A stretch of DNA of 42,542 nucleotides from Sphingobium sp. D43FB (GTDB lineage: Bacteria > Pseudomonadota > Alphaproteobacteria > Sphingomonadales > Sphingomonadaceae), in assembly GCF_002312805.1 (NCBI RefSeq), contig NZ_NMUA01000030.1, positions 1 through 42,542 on the forward strand, read 5' to 3'. Of the stretch, positions 17,376-26,005 are shown one piece after another (within the stretch, counting starts at the first letter, position 1; every line of letters starts with the position of its first letter). Position numbers and translations under genes: made by a program. Below the pieces are notes generated by a model. It saw nothing but the letters and a program-made list of their open reading frames with translations. It had not been told where the DNA came from and searched no databases.

Positions 17376-18251
17376 TCACTTCTCCCCATCGGCAGGCAAG
17401 TCCCACCTCTTATCCATTGGAAAAATATCGTCAAAGCCGCCTTTGAGGCCGCTGCCATATACCGGGTTGGGCAAAACGAACCAGCCCTTCCCCCATAAGG
17501 TTGCGATCGAAGGAGCCTCTGTCGCCGCACGACGCACGGCTACGGGCTGCCCGGCATTGAACAGGTCGGAAAAATCACCGAGCTGATCGCCACCCATGGC
17601 AATAACGCAATAGCGCCCAGCAATCGTCGCGCGGCGGCCATCCTTGCCCGATCCCATGGCGTCATCGCCTTTGAGAAACAGCGTCTGGCCATGCACCGCG
17701 TCCCCGAGCCCCGCCCCGCGGATCGCCCGCTCTGTGGAGGCGGCATTGACAGACGATCTGTTGGTGTTGAAAATCACGGTCACGCCTGCCGCCCGCAATT
17801 GCGCCAGCGCATCCACAGCGCCCGGCACGGGGCTGACTGCGCCAGCGCCGGTGCGCTCCCACGCATCCCACGCCGCTTCGTCATAGCCTTTGCCCGACCG
17901 CGCATCATGATATTCGTAGCCGACGTTAAGCAGCACGGTTTCATCGACATCGAACACGGCGGCCAAAGGCTTGTCCCCGCACGGCACGAAGCGCGGCTGG
18001 TCGAGCGACGCGCTCGATGCCAGCACGACGGACTGCGCCGGTCGCGCTTTGGCCGTCGCGGTGGCATGGGACGCCAGCACGGCGAATGCCTGCACCGACA
18101 GCGCAGCCGCCTCGCCCGACCCGTAGAGATATTGCATCCCGGCGGGCGGATTGGCGGGCGGCGGGGCAATCGGTTGCGGCATGGGCGCACAGGCGGCAAC
18201 CATCGTCAGCAACGATGCCACAGCTACCGCGCGCAGCGCCACTGCCCTCAC
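17376..18251 (-). CDS. e(P4)-family acid phosphatase/5'-nucleotidase lipoprotein
   Basis: A 291-residue HAD phosphatase (class B/C acid phosphatase group). It has a lipoprotein signal ending MVAAC (Cys21), a Pro-rich spacer, the DxD motif [12 protein letters not shown] (Asp101, Asp103), motif [10 protein letters not shown], and [10 protein letters not shown] near the end. Haemophilus e(P4) strips phosphate from nucleotides at the cell surface, and a similar periplasmic role is likely. The start is GTG at 18251, overlapping the scoA stop as GTGA. Its stop is 2 bases before scoB, so an envelope phosphatase is embedded between the two subunits of a cytoplasmic enzyme. Confidence 0.88.
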   Translation of the reverse strand: MRAVALRAVAVASLLTMVAACAPMPQPIAPPPANPPAGMQYLYGSGEAAALSVQAFAVLASHATATAKARPAQSVVLASSASLDQPRFVPCGDKPLAAVFDVDETVLLNVGYEYHDARSGKGYDEAAWDAWERTGAGAVSPVPGAVDALAQLRAAGVTVIFNTNRSSVNAASTERAIRGAGLGDAVHGQTLFLKGDDAMGSGKDGRRATIAGRYCVIAMGGDQLGDFSDLFNAGQPVAVRRAATEAPSIATLWGKGWFVLPNPVYGSGLKGGFDDIFPMDKRWDLPADGEK

Positions 18252-18958
18252 GCCGCTTCCCGCTGCCTTACGGTGCGAAATTCGATCTTCTTGTCATAGG
18301 GCGCGCCGACGATCATGCGCTTCACATAAATGCCGGGCAGATGAATCGTATCGGGGTCCAGGCTGCCGACCGGCACCACTTCCTCGACTTCGGCAACGCA
18401 GATCTTCGCGGCAGTCGCCATCGGCTGGTTGAAGTTACGCGCGGTCTTGCGGAAAATCAGGTTGCCGCTCTCATCGGCTTTCCAGCCCTTGATGATCGCC
18501 ACGTCGGCGAAGATGCCGCGCTCCAGGATATAATCCTGCCCGTCGAAATTCTTGACTTCCTTGCCCTCGGCCACGGCCGTCCCGACGCCCGTCTTGGTGT
18601 AGAAGCCCGGAATGCCAGCGCCCCCTGCGCGGCAACGTTCGGCCAGCGTCCCCTGGGGGCAGAACTCGACCTCCAGCTCGCCCGCCAGATATTGCCGCTC
18701 AAACTCTTTGTTTTCGCCGACATAGGAGGAGATCATCTTCTTGACCTGCCGGGTGCGCAACAGCTTGCCCAGCCCCTCGCCGTCGATCCCGGCATTGTTG
18801 GACGCGATGGTCAAATCCTTGACGCCCGAATCGCGGATCGCATCGATCAGTCGTTCGGGAATGCCGCACAGGCCAAATCCGCCCGCACATAGCTGCATCC
18901 CGTCGAAGAGGAGGCCTTCCAGAGCCGATGCCGCATCAGGGTAGAGCTTGTTCACCAT
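18248..18958 (-). CDS. scoA: 3-oxoacid CoA-transferase subunit A
   Basis: A 236-residue CoA-transferase alpha subunit. The CoA-binding [10 protein letters not shown] lies near residue 26, followed by [25 protein letters not shown]-like and [13 protein letters not shown] motifs. It pairs with ScoB to activate acetoacetate or similar acids using succinyl-CoA. A strong GGAGGAG precedes the ATG at 18958. It begins the scoA-phosphatase-scoB-HIT run; thiSG ends 82 bases upstream on the same strand. Confidence 0.93.
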   Translation of the reverse strand: MVNKLYPDAASALEGLLFDGMQLCAGGFGLCGIPERLIDAIRDSGVKDLTIASNNAGIDGEGLGKLLRTRQVKKMISSYVGENKEFERQYLAGELEVEFCPQGTLAERCRAGGAGIPGFYTKTGVGTAVAEGKEVKNFDGQDYILERGIFADVAIIKGWKADESGNLIFRKTARNFNQPMATAAKICVAEVEEVVPVGSLDPDTIHLPGIYVKRMIVGAPYDKKIEFRTVRQREAA

Positions 18959-19040
18959 CGCTTATTCTCCTCCTCAACTTGATCCTGCCCATAGGGGACA
19001 AGCGGGCCGCCGGTCAATTTACTGCGGTCGCGAAAGCGCG

Positions 19041-20042
19041 TCAGATCAATCCTGCCAGAGGGCTGGACGGGTCGGCATACATACGCTTGCCCATGCGCCC
19101 GGCGCGATAGGCCATACGGCCCGCCTCGACACCGGCCTTCATCGCCGCAGCCATCAGCACCGGGTCTTTCGCCTCGGCGATTGCCGTGTTCATCAGCACC
19201 CCGGTACAGCCCAGTTCCATCGCCTGCGCCGCTTCCGACGCGGTGCCGACCCCTGCATCGACCAATACCGGCAGCTTGGTGCCCTCCACGATCAGCCGGA
19301 TCGTCACTCGGTTCTGGATACCCAGCCCCGACCCGATCGGCGCGCCCAACGGCATGATCGCGACCGCGCCGACATCCTCCAGCCGCTTGGCCGCGATCGG
19401 ATCATCGACGCAATAGACCATTGGCTTGAAGCCTTCCTTGGCCAATATCTCGGTCGCGCGCAGCGTCTCGACCATGTCGGGATAAAGCGTCCGCGCTTCA
19501 CCCAGCACTTCGAGCTTCACCAGCTCCCAACCGCCCGCCTCCCGCGCCAGGCGCAGCGTGCGGATGGCGTCCTCGCCCGTGAAACAGCCCGCCGTATTGG
19601 GCAGATAGGTGATGACCTTGGGGTCGATATAGTCGGTCAGCATCGGCGCCTTGGGATCAGACACATTGACGCGGCGCACGGCGACCGTGACGATTTCTGC
19701 CCCCGACGCCGCGACCGCCGCCGCATTCTGCTCGAAACTCTTATATTTGCCGGTGCCGACGATCAGCCGCGATCGGAAGGTCTTGCCCGCGACGCTCCAA
19801 CTATCGTCGCCCGCTGGAGCGATGTCGCCACCGCCGACGAAATGCACGATTTCCAGCTCATCGCCATCCTCGACCATCACGTCCTGCAATGTCGAGCGCG
19901 GCACGACCGCCAGATTGCGCTCCACCGCCACCTTTTCCGGCACGAAGCCCAGTTCGCTTGCCAGCGCCGCCAGCGTCAGCCCTTCGCGCACGCGACGATG
20001 CTCGCCATTGATATGGATGGATATGGTGCCGTCGACGCTCAC
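19041..20042 (-). CDS. thiSG: ThiS-ThiG fusion (sulfur carrier protein / thiazole synthase)
   Basis: A 333-residue fusion. Residues 1-72 are a ThiS ubiquitin-like domain ending HFVGGG; the rest is ThiG, a TIM barrel with the Schiff-base Lys in [10 protein letters not shown] (about residue 176), [10 protein letters not shown] and [19 protein letters not shown]. ThiG joins deoxyxylulose phosphate, dehydroglycine and ThiS-borne sulfur to form the thiamine thiazole. The Gly-Gly that must be thiocarboxylated is here inside the chain, leaving open how sulfur is loaded. I chose GTG at 20042, which fits the ThiS start and has GGGA upstream; GTG at 20096 is an alternative. It is divergent from aroQ. 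Confidence 0.9.
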   Translation of the reverse strand: MSVDGTISIHINGEHRRVREGLTLAALASELGFVPEKVAVERNLAVVPRSTLQDVMVEDGDELEIVHFVGGGDIAPAGDDSWSVAGKTFRSRLIVGTGKYKSFEQNAAAVAASGAEIVTVAVRRVNVSDPKAPMLTDYIDPKVITYLPNTAGCFTGEDAIRTLRLAREAGGWELVKLEVLGEARTLYPDMVETLRATEILAKEGFKPMVYCVDDPIAAKRLEDVGAVAIMPLGAPIGSGLGIQNRVTIRLIVEGTKLPVLVDAGVGTASEAAQAMELGCTGVLMNTAIAEAKDPVLMAAAMKAGVEAGRMAYRAGRMGKRMYADPSSPLAGLI

Positions 20043-20165
20043 GATATGCGGTCCCGTTCTTGCAAAAAGGAAACGTGCCTCGACTTGGCGCGGCACGAAA
20101 GGCTAAGGATTGTGCCGCATATAGGGGCGGCATCGCCCCAGCCGCAACATGCAAGGGGGATCGCC

Positions 20166-20606
20166 ATGGCGGATAGTCGCAAAATCTATGTTCTCAACGG
20201 CCCCAATCTCAATCTGCTGGGCACGCGCGAGCCGGAAATCTATGGCTATGACACGCTCGACGACATTGCCGAGCGTATGGAGGATGCGGCGACCCGCGCG
20301 CATGTCGTCATCGATTTTCGCCAATCGAACCATGAAGGCCATTTGATCGACTGGCTGCAGGAAGCCCATGGCGAAGGCGCGCATGCGGTTATCATCAATC
20401 CGGGCGGCCTGACCCACACCTCCGTCGCCCTGCATGATGCGATCAAGGCGATCAGCGTGCCGGTGATCGAAATTCACCTGTCCAACCCCCATGCCCGCGA
20501 GCCTTTTCGCCATAAAAGCTATGTCAGCATGGCGGCGAAGGGGACGATCGCGGGCTTCGGGCCGCTCTCCTATATGCTCGCGCTCGAAGCGGCGCTGGAA
20601 CTATAG
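20166..20606 (+). CDS. aroQ: 3-dehydroquinate dehydratase, type II
   Basis: A 146-residue type II dehydroquinase. The active-site loop [16 protein letters not shown] is at the N-terminus, with conserved [23 protein letters not shown] and [14 protein letters not shown]. It dehydrates 3-dehydroquinate in the shikimate pathway and forms a dodecamer. The ATG at 20166 has an AAGGGGG upstream. accB and accC follow on the same strand, an arrangement common in proteobacteria. Confidence 0.96.
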   Translation: MADSRKIYVLNGPNLNLLGTREPEIYGYDTLDDIAERMEDAATRAHVVIDFRQSNHEGHLIDWLQEAHGEGAHAVIINPGGLTHTSVALHDAIKAISVPVIEIHLSNPHAREPFRHKSYVSMAAKGTIAGFGPLSYMLALEAALEL

Positions 20607-20724
20607 CATCGGCGGATACGGCGTTGCGCTCGATCGGCCGGACGTTACAAAGTTGCGCTTTGCCGCAAACCGGCATAGGCGCTGGCCGCAACAGATACGT
20701 TAGAATGGCAAACAAGGGTCAACC

Positions 20725-21198
20725 ATGAACGACAAGCAAGACAAGGGCGCGATGCAGGTGGACGTTACCCTGGTGCGCGAACTGGCCGCGCTGCTGGACG
20801 ACACCAACCTGACCGAAATCGAGGTCGAAGACGGCGATCGCAAGATCCGCGTCGCGCGCAAGGCCGGGGCCATGGCCCCCGTCTATGCCGCGCCGCCCGC
20901 AGCCCCCGTCGCAGCGGCACCGGTTGCCGCGCCCGTGGCAGCCGCTGAACCCGCCATGCCCGCCGGCACGCTGGTCCGCTCGCCGATCGTCGGCACCGCC
21001 TATCTGTCGGCCGAACCCGGCGCCGCGCCCTTCGCCCGCATTGGATCGCAGGTTGCTGCGGGTGAAACCGTGCTGATCGTCGAAGCCATGAAGGTCATGA
21101 ACGCGATTCCCGCGCCGGTATCGGGCACGGTAAAGGCCGTATTCGTCGACAATGGCCAGCCGGTCGAGTTCGACCAGCCGCTCATCGTGATCGAATAA
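20725..21198 (+). CDS. accB: Acetyl-CoA carboxylase biotin carboxyl carrier protein
   Basis: A 157-residue BCCP. A short N-terminal helical region is followed by an Ala/Pro-rich linker (about 50-78) and the biotinyl domain with EAMKVMN, where Lys123 carries biotin. It shuttles carboxybiotin between AccC and the AccAD transferase in fatty acid synthesis. The start has AAGG upstream. accC begins 14 bases downstream, so the two form an operon. The 118-base gap from aroQ could hold a promoter. Confidence 0.96.
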   Translation: MNDKQDKGAMQVDVTLVRELAALLDDTNLTEIEVEDGDRKIRVARKAGAMAPVYAAPPAAPVAAAPVAAPVAAAEPAMPAGTLVRSPIVGTAYLSAEPGAAPFARIGSQVAAGETVLIVEAMKVMNAIPAPVSGTVKAVFVDNGQPVEFDQPLIVIE

Positions 21199-21212
21199 GG
21201 CCGCTATACCCC

Positions 21213-22565
21213 ATGGCCATTGAAAAGCTGCTCATCGCCAATCGCGGCGAAATCGCGCTCCGCATCCATCGCGCCTGCCATGAAATGGGCATCAAGACGG
21301 TCGCGGTCCATTCCACCGCCGACGCCGACGCCATGCATGTGCGCCTCGCCGACGAGGCGATCTGCATCGGGCCGCCCGCGGCGCGCGACAGCTATCTGAA
21401 CGTCGCGGCGATCATCTCTGCCGCCGAAATCTCCGGCGCGGACGCGATCCATCCGGGCTATGGCTTCCTGAGCGAAAACGCCAAATTCGCCGAGATCGTC
21501 GAAGCGCATGGCATCGCCTTCGTCGGCCCGAAGCCCGAACATATCCGCACCATGGGCGACAAGATCGAGGCGAAGCGCACCGCTGGCGCGCTCGGCCTGC
21601 CGCTCGTCCCCGGTTCTGATGGCGCGATCAGCGACCTGGAAGAAGCGAAGGCGATCGCGGAGAAGGCCGGCTATCCGGTCATCATCAAGGCCGCGTCCGG
21701 CGGCGGCGGTCGCGGCATGAAGGTCTGCACCTCGCCCGACGATCTGGAAACGCTGATGCAGCAGGCCGGGTCGGAAGCGAAGGCCGCGTTCGGCGACGCG
21801 ACCGTCTATCTCGAAAAATATCTGGGCAACCCCCGCCATATCGAAATCCAGGTGTTCGGTGACGGTAAGGGCAATGCCATCCATCTGGGCGAGCGCGACT
21901 GTTCGCTCCAGCGCCGCCACCAGAAGGTGTTGGAAGAAGCCCCCTCCCCGGTGCTGGGCCAAGCCGATCGCGAGCGTATCGGCGGCATATGTGCCAAGGC
22001 GATGGCCGACATGGCCTATCGCGGCGCGGGCACGATCGAATTTCTGTGGGAAGATGGGGAATTCTACTTCATCGAAATGAACACCCGGCTGCAGGTCGAA
22101 CATCCCGTCACCGAGATGATCACCGGCGTCGACCTGGTGCGCGAACAGATCCGCATAGCCGAGGGTCGGCCACTGTCGGTTGCGCAGGAAGATATCGTGT
22201 TTTCGGGCCATGCGATCGAATGCCGCATCAACGCCGAAGACCCCCGCACCTTCGCCCCCTCGCCCGGCACCGTGACCAGCTATCACGTCCCCGGCGGCAT
22301 GCACGTCCGCGTCGATAGCGGTCTGTATCAAGGCTATAAGGTGCCGCCTTATTACGACTCCATGATCGGCAAGCTGATCGTCTATGGCCGCACCCGCGAG
22401 GGCGCGATCATGCGCCTCAAACGCGCGCTGGAGGAATATGTGATCGAGGGGATGAAGACCACCATTCCGTTGCATCAGGCGCTGCTGCGCGATCCTGAGT
22501 TCCTCAACGGCGACTATACGATCAAGTGGCTGGAGGAATGGCTGGCCCGCGACGGCCAGCCATGA
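21213..22565 (+). CDS. accC: Biotin carboxylase subunit of acetyl-CoA carboxylase
   Basis: A 450-residue ATP-grasp enzyme of normal AccC length. It starts [14 protein letters not shown], has the Gly-rich ATP loop [33 protein letters not shown] and the catalytic [14 protein letters not shown]. It carboxylates the biotin of AccB using ATP and bicarbonate. It sits between accB (14-base gap) and an ArsC-like gene whose start overlaps its stop (ATGA). Confidence 0.97.
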   Translation: MAIEKLLIANRGEIALRIHRACHEMGIKTVAVHSTADADAMHVRLADEAICIGPPAARDSYLNVAAIISAAEISGADAIHPGYGFLSENAKFAEIVEAHGIAFVGPKPEHIRTMGDKIEAKRTAGALGLPLVPGSDGAISDLEEAKAIAEKAGYPVIIKAASGGGGRGMKVCTSPDDLETLMQQAGSEAKAAFGDATVYLEKYLGNPRHIEIQVFGDGKGNAIHLGERDCSLQRRHQKVLEEAPSPVLGQADRERIGGICAKAMADMAYRGAGTIEFLWEDGEFYFIEMNTRLQVEHPVTEMITGVDLVREQIRIAEGRPLSVAQEDIVFSGHAIECRINAEDPRTFAPSPGTVTSYHVPGGMHVRVDSGLYQGYKVPPYYDSMIGKLIVYGRTREGAIMRLKRALEEYVIEGMKTTIPLHQALLRDPEFLNGDYTIKWLEEWLARDGQP

Positions 22566-22906
22566 AGGCCAGCATCTGGCATAACCCCCGCTGTTCGAAA
22601 TCGCGCCAGGCGCTTGCGATCCTGCAAGCGACGCCGGGCGTGGAGGTCGAGATCGTCGACTATCTCAAGACCCCTCCGAGCCGTGCCGAACTCGAAGCGC
22701 TGTTCGCCAAGGCTGGCGTCACCCCCGCGCAGGCGCTGCGCAAGGGAGAGGCCGTGGTGAAGGAGATCGGCCTCAATACGGACAGCGATTCGGACATACT
22801 TCATGCAATGATATCGCACCCGATCCTGATCGAGCGACCGATCGTGATCACGGAAAAGGGCGCGGTCATTGCCCGGCCGCCCGAAAAGGCGCGTGACGTT
22901 CTGTGA
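22562..22906 (+). CDS. arsC: ArsC-family arsenate reductase (glutaredoxin-dependent type)
   Basis: A 114-residue ArsC/Spx-family protein. The redox Cys11 is in [11 protein letters not shown], and the arginines of [14 protein letters not shown] and IARPPEK match the three arsenate-contacting Arg of E. coli ArsC (Arg60, Arg94, Arg107). It would reduce arsenate to arsenite with glutathione and glutaredoxin. No ars regulator or pump is nearby, and it is translationally coupled to accC by an ATGA overlap, so a general thiol-reductase role is also possible. Residues support true ArsC better than YffB, but substrate is inferred. Confidence 0.85.
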   Translation: MKASIWHNPRCSKSRQALAILQATPGVEVEIVDYLKTPPSRAELEALFAKAGVTPAQALRKGEAVVKEIGLNTDSDSDILHAMISHPILIERPIVITEKGAVIARPPEKARDVL

Positions 22907-22918
22907 CGCTGGAGCGAA

Positions 22919-22939
22919 GGGCAGGCGACGTGCCTGCCC
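22919..22939. terminator. Hairpin between convergent arsC and receptor genes
   Basis: An 8-bp perfect stem (GGGCAGGC with GCCTGCCC) around a 5-base loop lies 12 bases after the arsC stop and 9 bases from the stop of the convergent receptor gene. There is no clear T run, so it may be a weak two-way terminator or an RNA 3'-end protector. Confidence 0.55.
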
Positions 22940-22948
22940 TCCGCCTTC

Positions 22949-25081
22949 TCAAAAGCGATATTGCAGCGTCAGCGTGACATTGCGTGGCTCGCCGAAAGCA
23001 TGTTGGTTGTAAAAGCCTATCTGCGAATAATAATGTTTGTCGAACAGATTTTCGACATTGACCTGAGCCGACAGGCCAGGCTTGAACTCATATCGGCCCA
23101 TCAGGTTAACCAGCGCATAGGGTTTGACCTCTAGCCGTTCCGCTACTCCCGTCACCGGATTGACCGCGTCGGTATAGCTCAACCCTTCCCAATTGACCCC
23201 ACCGCCTATTGTGAGGCTGTTCAGCTTATAGGTGGTGAATAGGCGCAACAACTTCTGCGCATACAGCGTGTTGATGCGCGCGCCGTTCGCATCCTTGGCG
23301 CGAAACTGGGTGTAGTTGCCGCTGACCGACCATCCGGGCAGCACTTCGCCATTCGCCTCGACTTCGAATCCGGTGCTTCTGGCGCCCTTGATCGCCCGAT
23401 AGGCTTGCTCATTTTCCGTACCCGGCACCGGAATGTCGCCGTCCAGCACGCCGAAATTATCCTGCTCGATGCGGAAGACCGACAGCGCTGTGTTCAGCCG
23501 CCCGCCAAAGAAGCTGCTCTTGAGCCCGGCCTCATAGGTGCTGCCCGATAGCGGATCGAGGAACTGGCCGTTGCGGTTCCGTATCTGCTGCGGCTGGAAA
23601 ATGTCGGTATAGCTGACATAGAGCGTATGGCCCGGTGCGATATCGTACAGCAGCCCGGCATAGGGCGTGAACTTGTCGCGGATGCCGTAATCGATTGCCA
23701 TGCCATAATAGCCGCCGGTGCGATCCCAGCTGTTCAGTCGCCCGCCCAATATGAGCTTGAGCGAATCCGCCAGGTTGACCCGCGTCGACGCGAAATAGCC
23801 CCATTGCTTGGTGGCGAGGTCCACCTGATGGCTGCGCGCCCCCCAGGTCGGTTCGGCATAGCTGCCATCCCAGGTCAGGAAATTGCCCGGCGTTGCGACA
23901 TTGCTGCGCGCATAGCCGAAAAAGTCCATATCCTGCTTGGCATAACTTGCCCCGACCATCAATTCATGGTCGCGACCGAACAGCGCGTAGCTGCCATTCA
24001 GCCGGATGCCGACATCGAACTGGTTGCGCCGCGCGTCAAAGCGACTGGGCGAGGCCGTCATGCCAAGACCCGTATCTTTGTCCGGCTGCCCCGACAGGAA
24101 CAGCAATCGCATGTCGCTGCTGTTCTGCGTATAATTGCCATAAACGCGCAATTGCCACCGTTCGCCGAGTTGCTGCGTCGCATCGGCAAAATAGGTGGCA
24201 TTTTTCGCCGGCCATGTCGTCCAGTCCGCACCGATACTTTGGGACCGGTTCCAATCCGTGCGCGAACCATCGGAAAACCAGGTCGGCAAGCCGCCCCATT
24301 GGGTGCCGCTGGCATCATGATCCTGATAGCTGGCGCCGAAGCGCAGATGGGTGTCCACCGTGACATCGGCGTCGATCACGCCGTATAGGACGAGTTTCTT
24401 GTTGTGCAGGCGGTCAATGAAACTGTCGCCTTCCTCATATTTGGCCACGACCCGGCCGCGCACGGCGCCATCGGCGGTGATGGGCGCACTGATATCGCCC
24501 ATGACGAAAATATTGTCCCAGCGGCTTGCCGAAGCGGTCAACGTTCCGGTCAGATGGTCGCTGTCGGCATGTTTGCGCACCAGGTTGACTGAAGCCGAGG
24601 GATTGCCGACGCCGGTCAGCAGCCCCGTGGCCCCACGCACGATCTCGACCTGCTCATAGATGATGACGTCCAGATTGGATTCGCCCGCGCTGAAGCCCTG
24701 GTCCCATTGCACAGGGATGCCGTCGATCTGATAGATATTGATGTCGAAGCCGCGCGCCGAAAAGCCGTTGCGCGAACTGTCCAGCGCCTTGACCGAAACG
24801 CCCGCCGCATTGTTCATCACATCGCTCAGCGTTCGGATCGCCTGATCCTCCATACGCTGCGCCGTCATCACCGTGACGGACTGGGGCGTTTCCTGAATGG
24901 TCAGGCCCAGTCCCGTCGCTGACCCCAGTTTCTCATTGGTGGTGTAGGAACCCGTGACGATGATCTGGTCTGCTTCCGTCGCATCGGTCGGCGCAGAGGT
25001 CTGCGCCTGTGCGGGCGCGACGAGCAACAGCGCAAGCGGCGATGCCGTGATGGACAAAAGAATGACGTGCGACTTTGGCAT
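22949..25081 (-). CDS. TonB-dependent siderophore receptor
   Basis: A 710-residue outer-membrane receptor. A signal peptide ends around LLLVAPAQAQ, followed by a TonB-box-like DQIIVTGSY. The plug domain has ETPQSVTVMTAQRMEDQ, NAAGVSVKALDSSRNGFSARGFDI and VEIVRGATGLLTGVGNPSASVNLVRK, typical of the ferric-hydroxamate/FhuE group. A 22-strand barrel ends NVTLTLQYRF with the terminal Phe. It takes up ferric siderophore using TonB energy; the exact ligand is unknown. The ATG at 25081 gives a clean signal peptide; longer starts do not. A Fur-box-like palindrome lies 36 bases upstream, so it is probably iron-repressed. Confidence 0.93.
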   Translation of the reverse strand: MPKSHVILLSITASPLALLLVAPAQAQTSAPTDATEADQIIVTGSYTTNEKLGSATGLGLTIQETPQSVTVMTAQRMEDQAIRTLSDVMNNAAGVSVKALDSSRNGFSARGFDINIYQIDGIPVQWDQGFSAGESNLDVIIYEQVEIVRGATGLLTGVGNPSASVNLVRKHADSDHLTGTLTASASRWDNIFVMGDISAPITADGAVRGRVVAKYEEGDSFIDRLHNKKLVLYGVIDADVTVDTHLRFGASYQDHDASGTQWGGLPTWFSDGSRTDWNRSQSIGADWTTWPAKNATYFADATQQLGERWQLRVYGNYTQNSSDMRLLFLSGQPDKDTGLGMTASPSRFDARRNQFDVGIRLNGSYALFGRDHELMVGASYAKQDMDFFGYARSNVATPGNFLTWDGSYAEPTWGARSHQVDLATKQWGYFASTRVNLADSLKLILGGRLNSWDRTGGYYGMAIDYGIRDKFTPYAGLLYDIAPGHTLYVSYTDIFQPQQIRNRNGQFLDPLSGSTYEAGLKSSFFGGRLNTALSVFRIEQDNFGVLDGDIPVPGTENEQAYRAIKGARSTGFEVEANGEVLPGWSVSGNYTQFRAKDANGARINTLYAQKLLRLFTTYKLNSLTIGGGVNWEGLSYTDAVNPVTGVAERLEVKPYALVNLMGRYEFKPGLSAQVNVENLFDKHYYSQIGFYNQHAFGEPRNVTLTLQYRF

Positions 25082-25116
25082 GGCGATGCCCCCCGATGAT
25101 CTGCTTATAATGATAT

Positions 25117-25131
25117 TGCGAATGATTCGCG
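25117..25131 (-). promoter_or_regulatory. Putative Fur box upstream of the siderophore receptor
   Basis: TGCGAATGATTCGCG contains a perfect 13-base palindrome GCGAAT-G-ATTCGC (25118-25130), matching the AAT.ATT core of Fur-binding sites. A TATAA-like -10 candidate lies just downstream on the minus strand. Position and target gene both fit iron repression, but binding is inferred. Confidence 0.65.
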
Positions 25132-25255
25132 GTCGCCATATGCGTTTCTGCGTCCACACTGTCAATCGGCATGGTTTGCGTCACCGTCACCGTCGCGTAA
25201 CATGAGGATGATTGAGCGCTTGCTTTGGCGGACGGAAGCCGTAGCTTCACGCCTC

Positions 25256-26005
25256 ATGGCAAAGGAACCGGCATTGGCGACCATCGCGGTCTACAGTCTC
25301 AAGGGTGGCGTGGGCAAAACCACATTCGCGATCAACCTCGCCTGGGCATCGGCCAGCATATCGAAGCGGCGCACCCTATTGTGGGATCTCGACCCGCAGG
25401 CGGCGTCCAGCTGGCTTGTGTCCACCGACAGCAAGAGTCGCGATGCCGCGCAGGCGATCTTCAGCAAGGATGTCGAGGTCAGGAAACTGATCCAGCCTTC
25501 GACCGTGCCGGGGCTGGACCTGATCGCGGCGGACACGTCGCTGCGCAGCCTCGATCATCTTTTCCGGGAGATGGACAAGAAGAAGCGATTGTCCAAGCTG
25601 ATCGAGAGCTTAGGCAAGGATTATGACCGCATCATTCTCGATTGCCCGCCGGGCCTCACTGAAACCAGCGAGCAGGTGTTGCGCGCCGCCGACCTGATCG
25701 TCATTCCGGTCATCCCCTCCCCCTTGTCGCAGCGGGCCATGGGCGAGGTCGCACGCTATCTGGTCGAACGCGGCGGGGCGCATGCGCCTATCCTGCCGGT
25801 TTATTCGATGGTCGATCGCCGCCGCAGCCTGCATCGTAAGGCGCTGGACGAACATCCTGGTTGGCCCGCCATCCCGATGGCCAGTATGATCGAGCAGATG
25901 ACGGTGCGCCGCAAGCCGCTGGGAAGCTTCGCGCCCAATTCGCCCCCGGCCAAGGATTTTGCCGCGCTCTGGACTACCGTCGAACGGTTGCTGCGGGGCG
26001 GTTGA
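25256..26005 (+). CDS. ParA-family ATPase
   Basis: A 249-residue MinD/ParA-type P-loop ATPase with the deviant Walker A KGGVGKTT (16-23), LLWDLDPQAASSW and the Walker B-like IILDCPPG. Family members position DNA or protein cargo on the nucleoid or membrane. No parB or partition-site repeats are adjacent, so this is not an obvious plasmid or chromosome partition pair. The ATG at 25256 starts close to the fold; ATG 25202 would add 18 residues. Its stop directly abuts the stop of the convergent GGDEF-EAL gene. Confidence 0.88.
   Translation: MAKEPALATIAVYSLKGGVGKTTFAINLAWASASISKRRTLLWDLDPQAASSWLVSTDSKSRDAAQAIFSKDVEVRKLIQPSTVPGLDLIAADTSLRSLDHLFREMDKKKRLSKLIESLGKDYDRIILDCPPGLTETSEQVLRAADLIVIPVIPSPLSQRAMGEVARYLVERGGAHAPILPVYSMVDRRRSLHRKALDEHPGWPAIPMASMIEQMTVRRKPLGSFAPNSPPAKDFAALWTTVERLLRGG

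Noticed and set aside
18948..20165. Upstream extension of aroQ by about 400 codons
   Set aside because: It runs antisense across thiSG. AroQ similarity and the ribosome site place the start at 20166.
21204..22475. A 423-codon open frame antisense to accC
   Set aside because: accC is beyond doubt on the plus strand; the reverse frame is rich in Asp, His and Gly, as expected of a shadow.
25256..26005. Plasmid partition locus
   Set aside because: There is a ParA-type ATPase but no ParB, no centromere-like repeats and no replication gene nearby.
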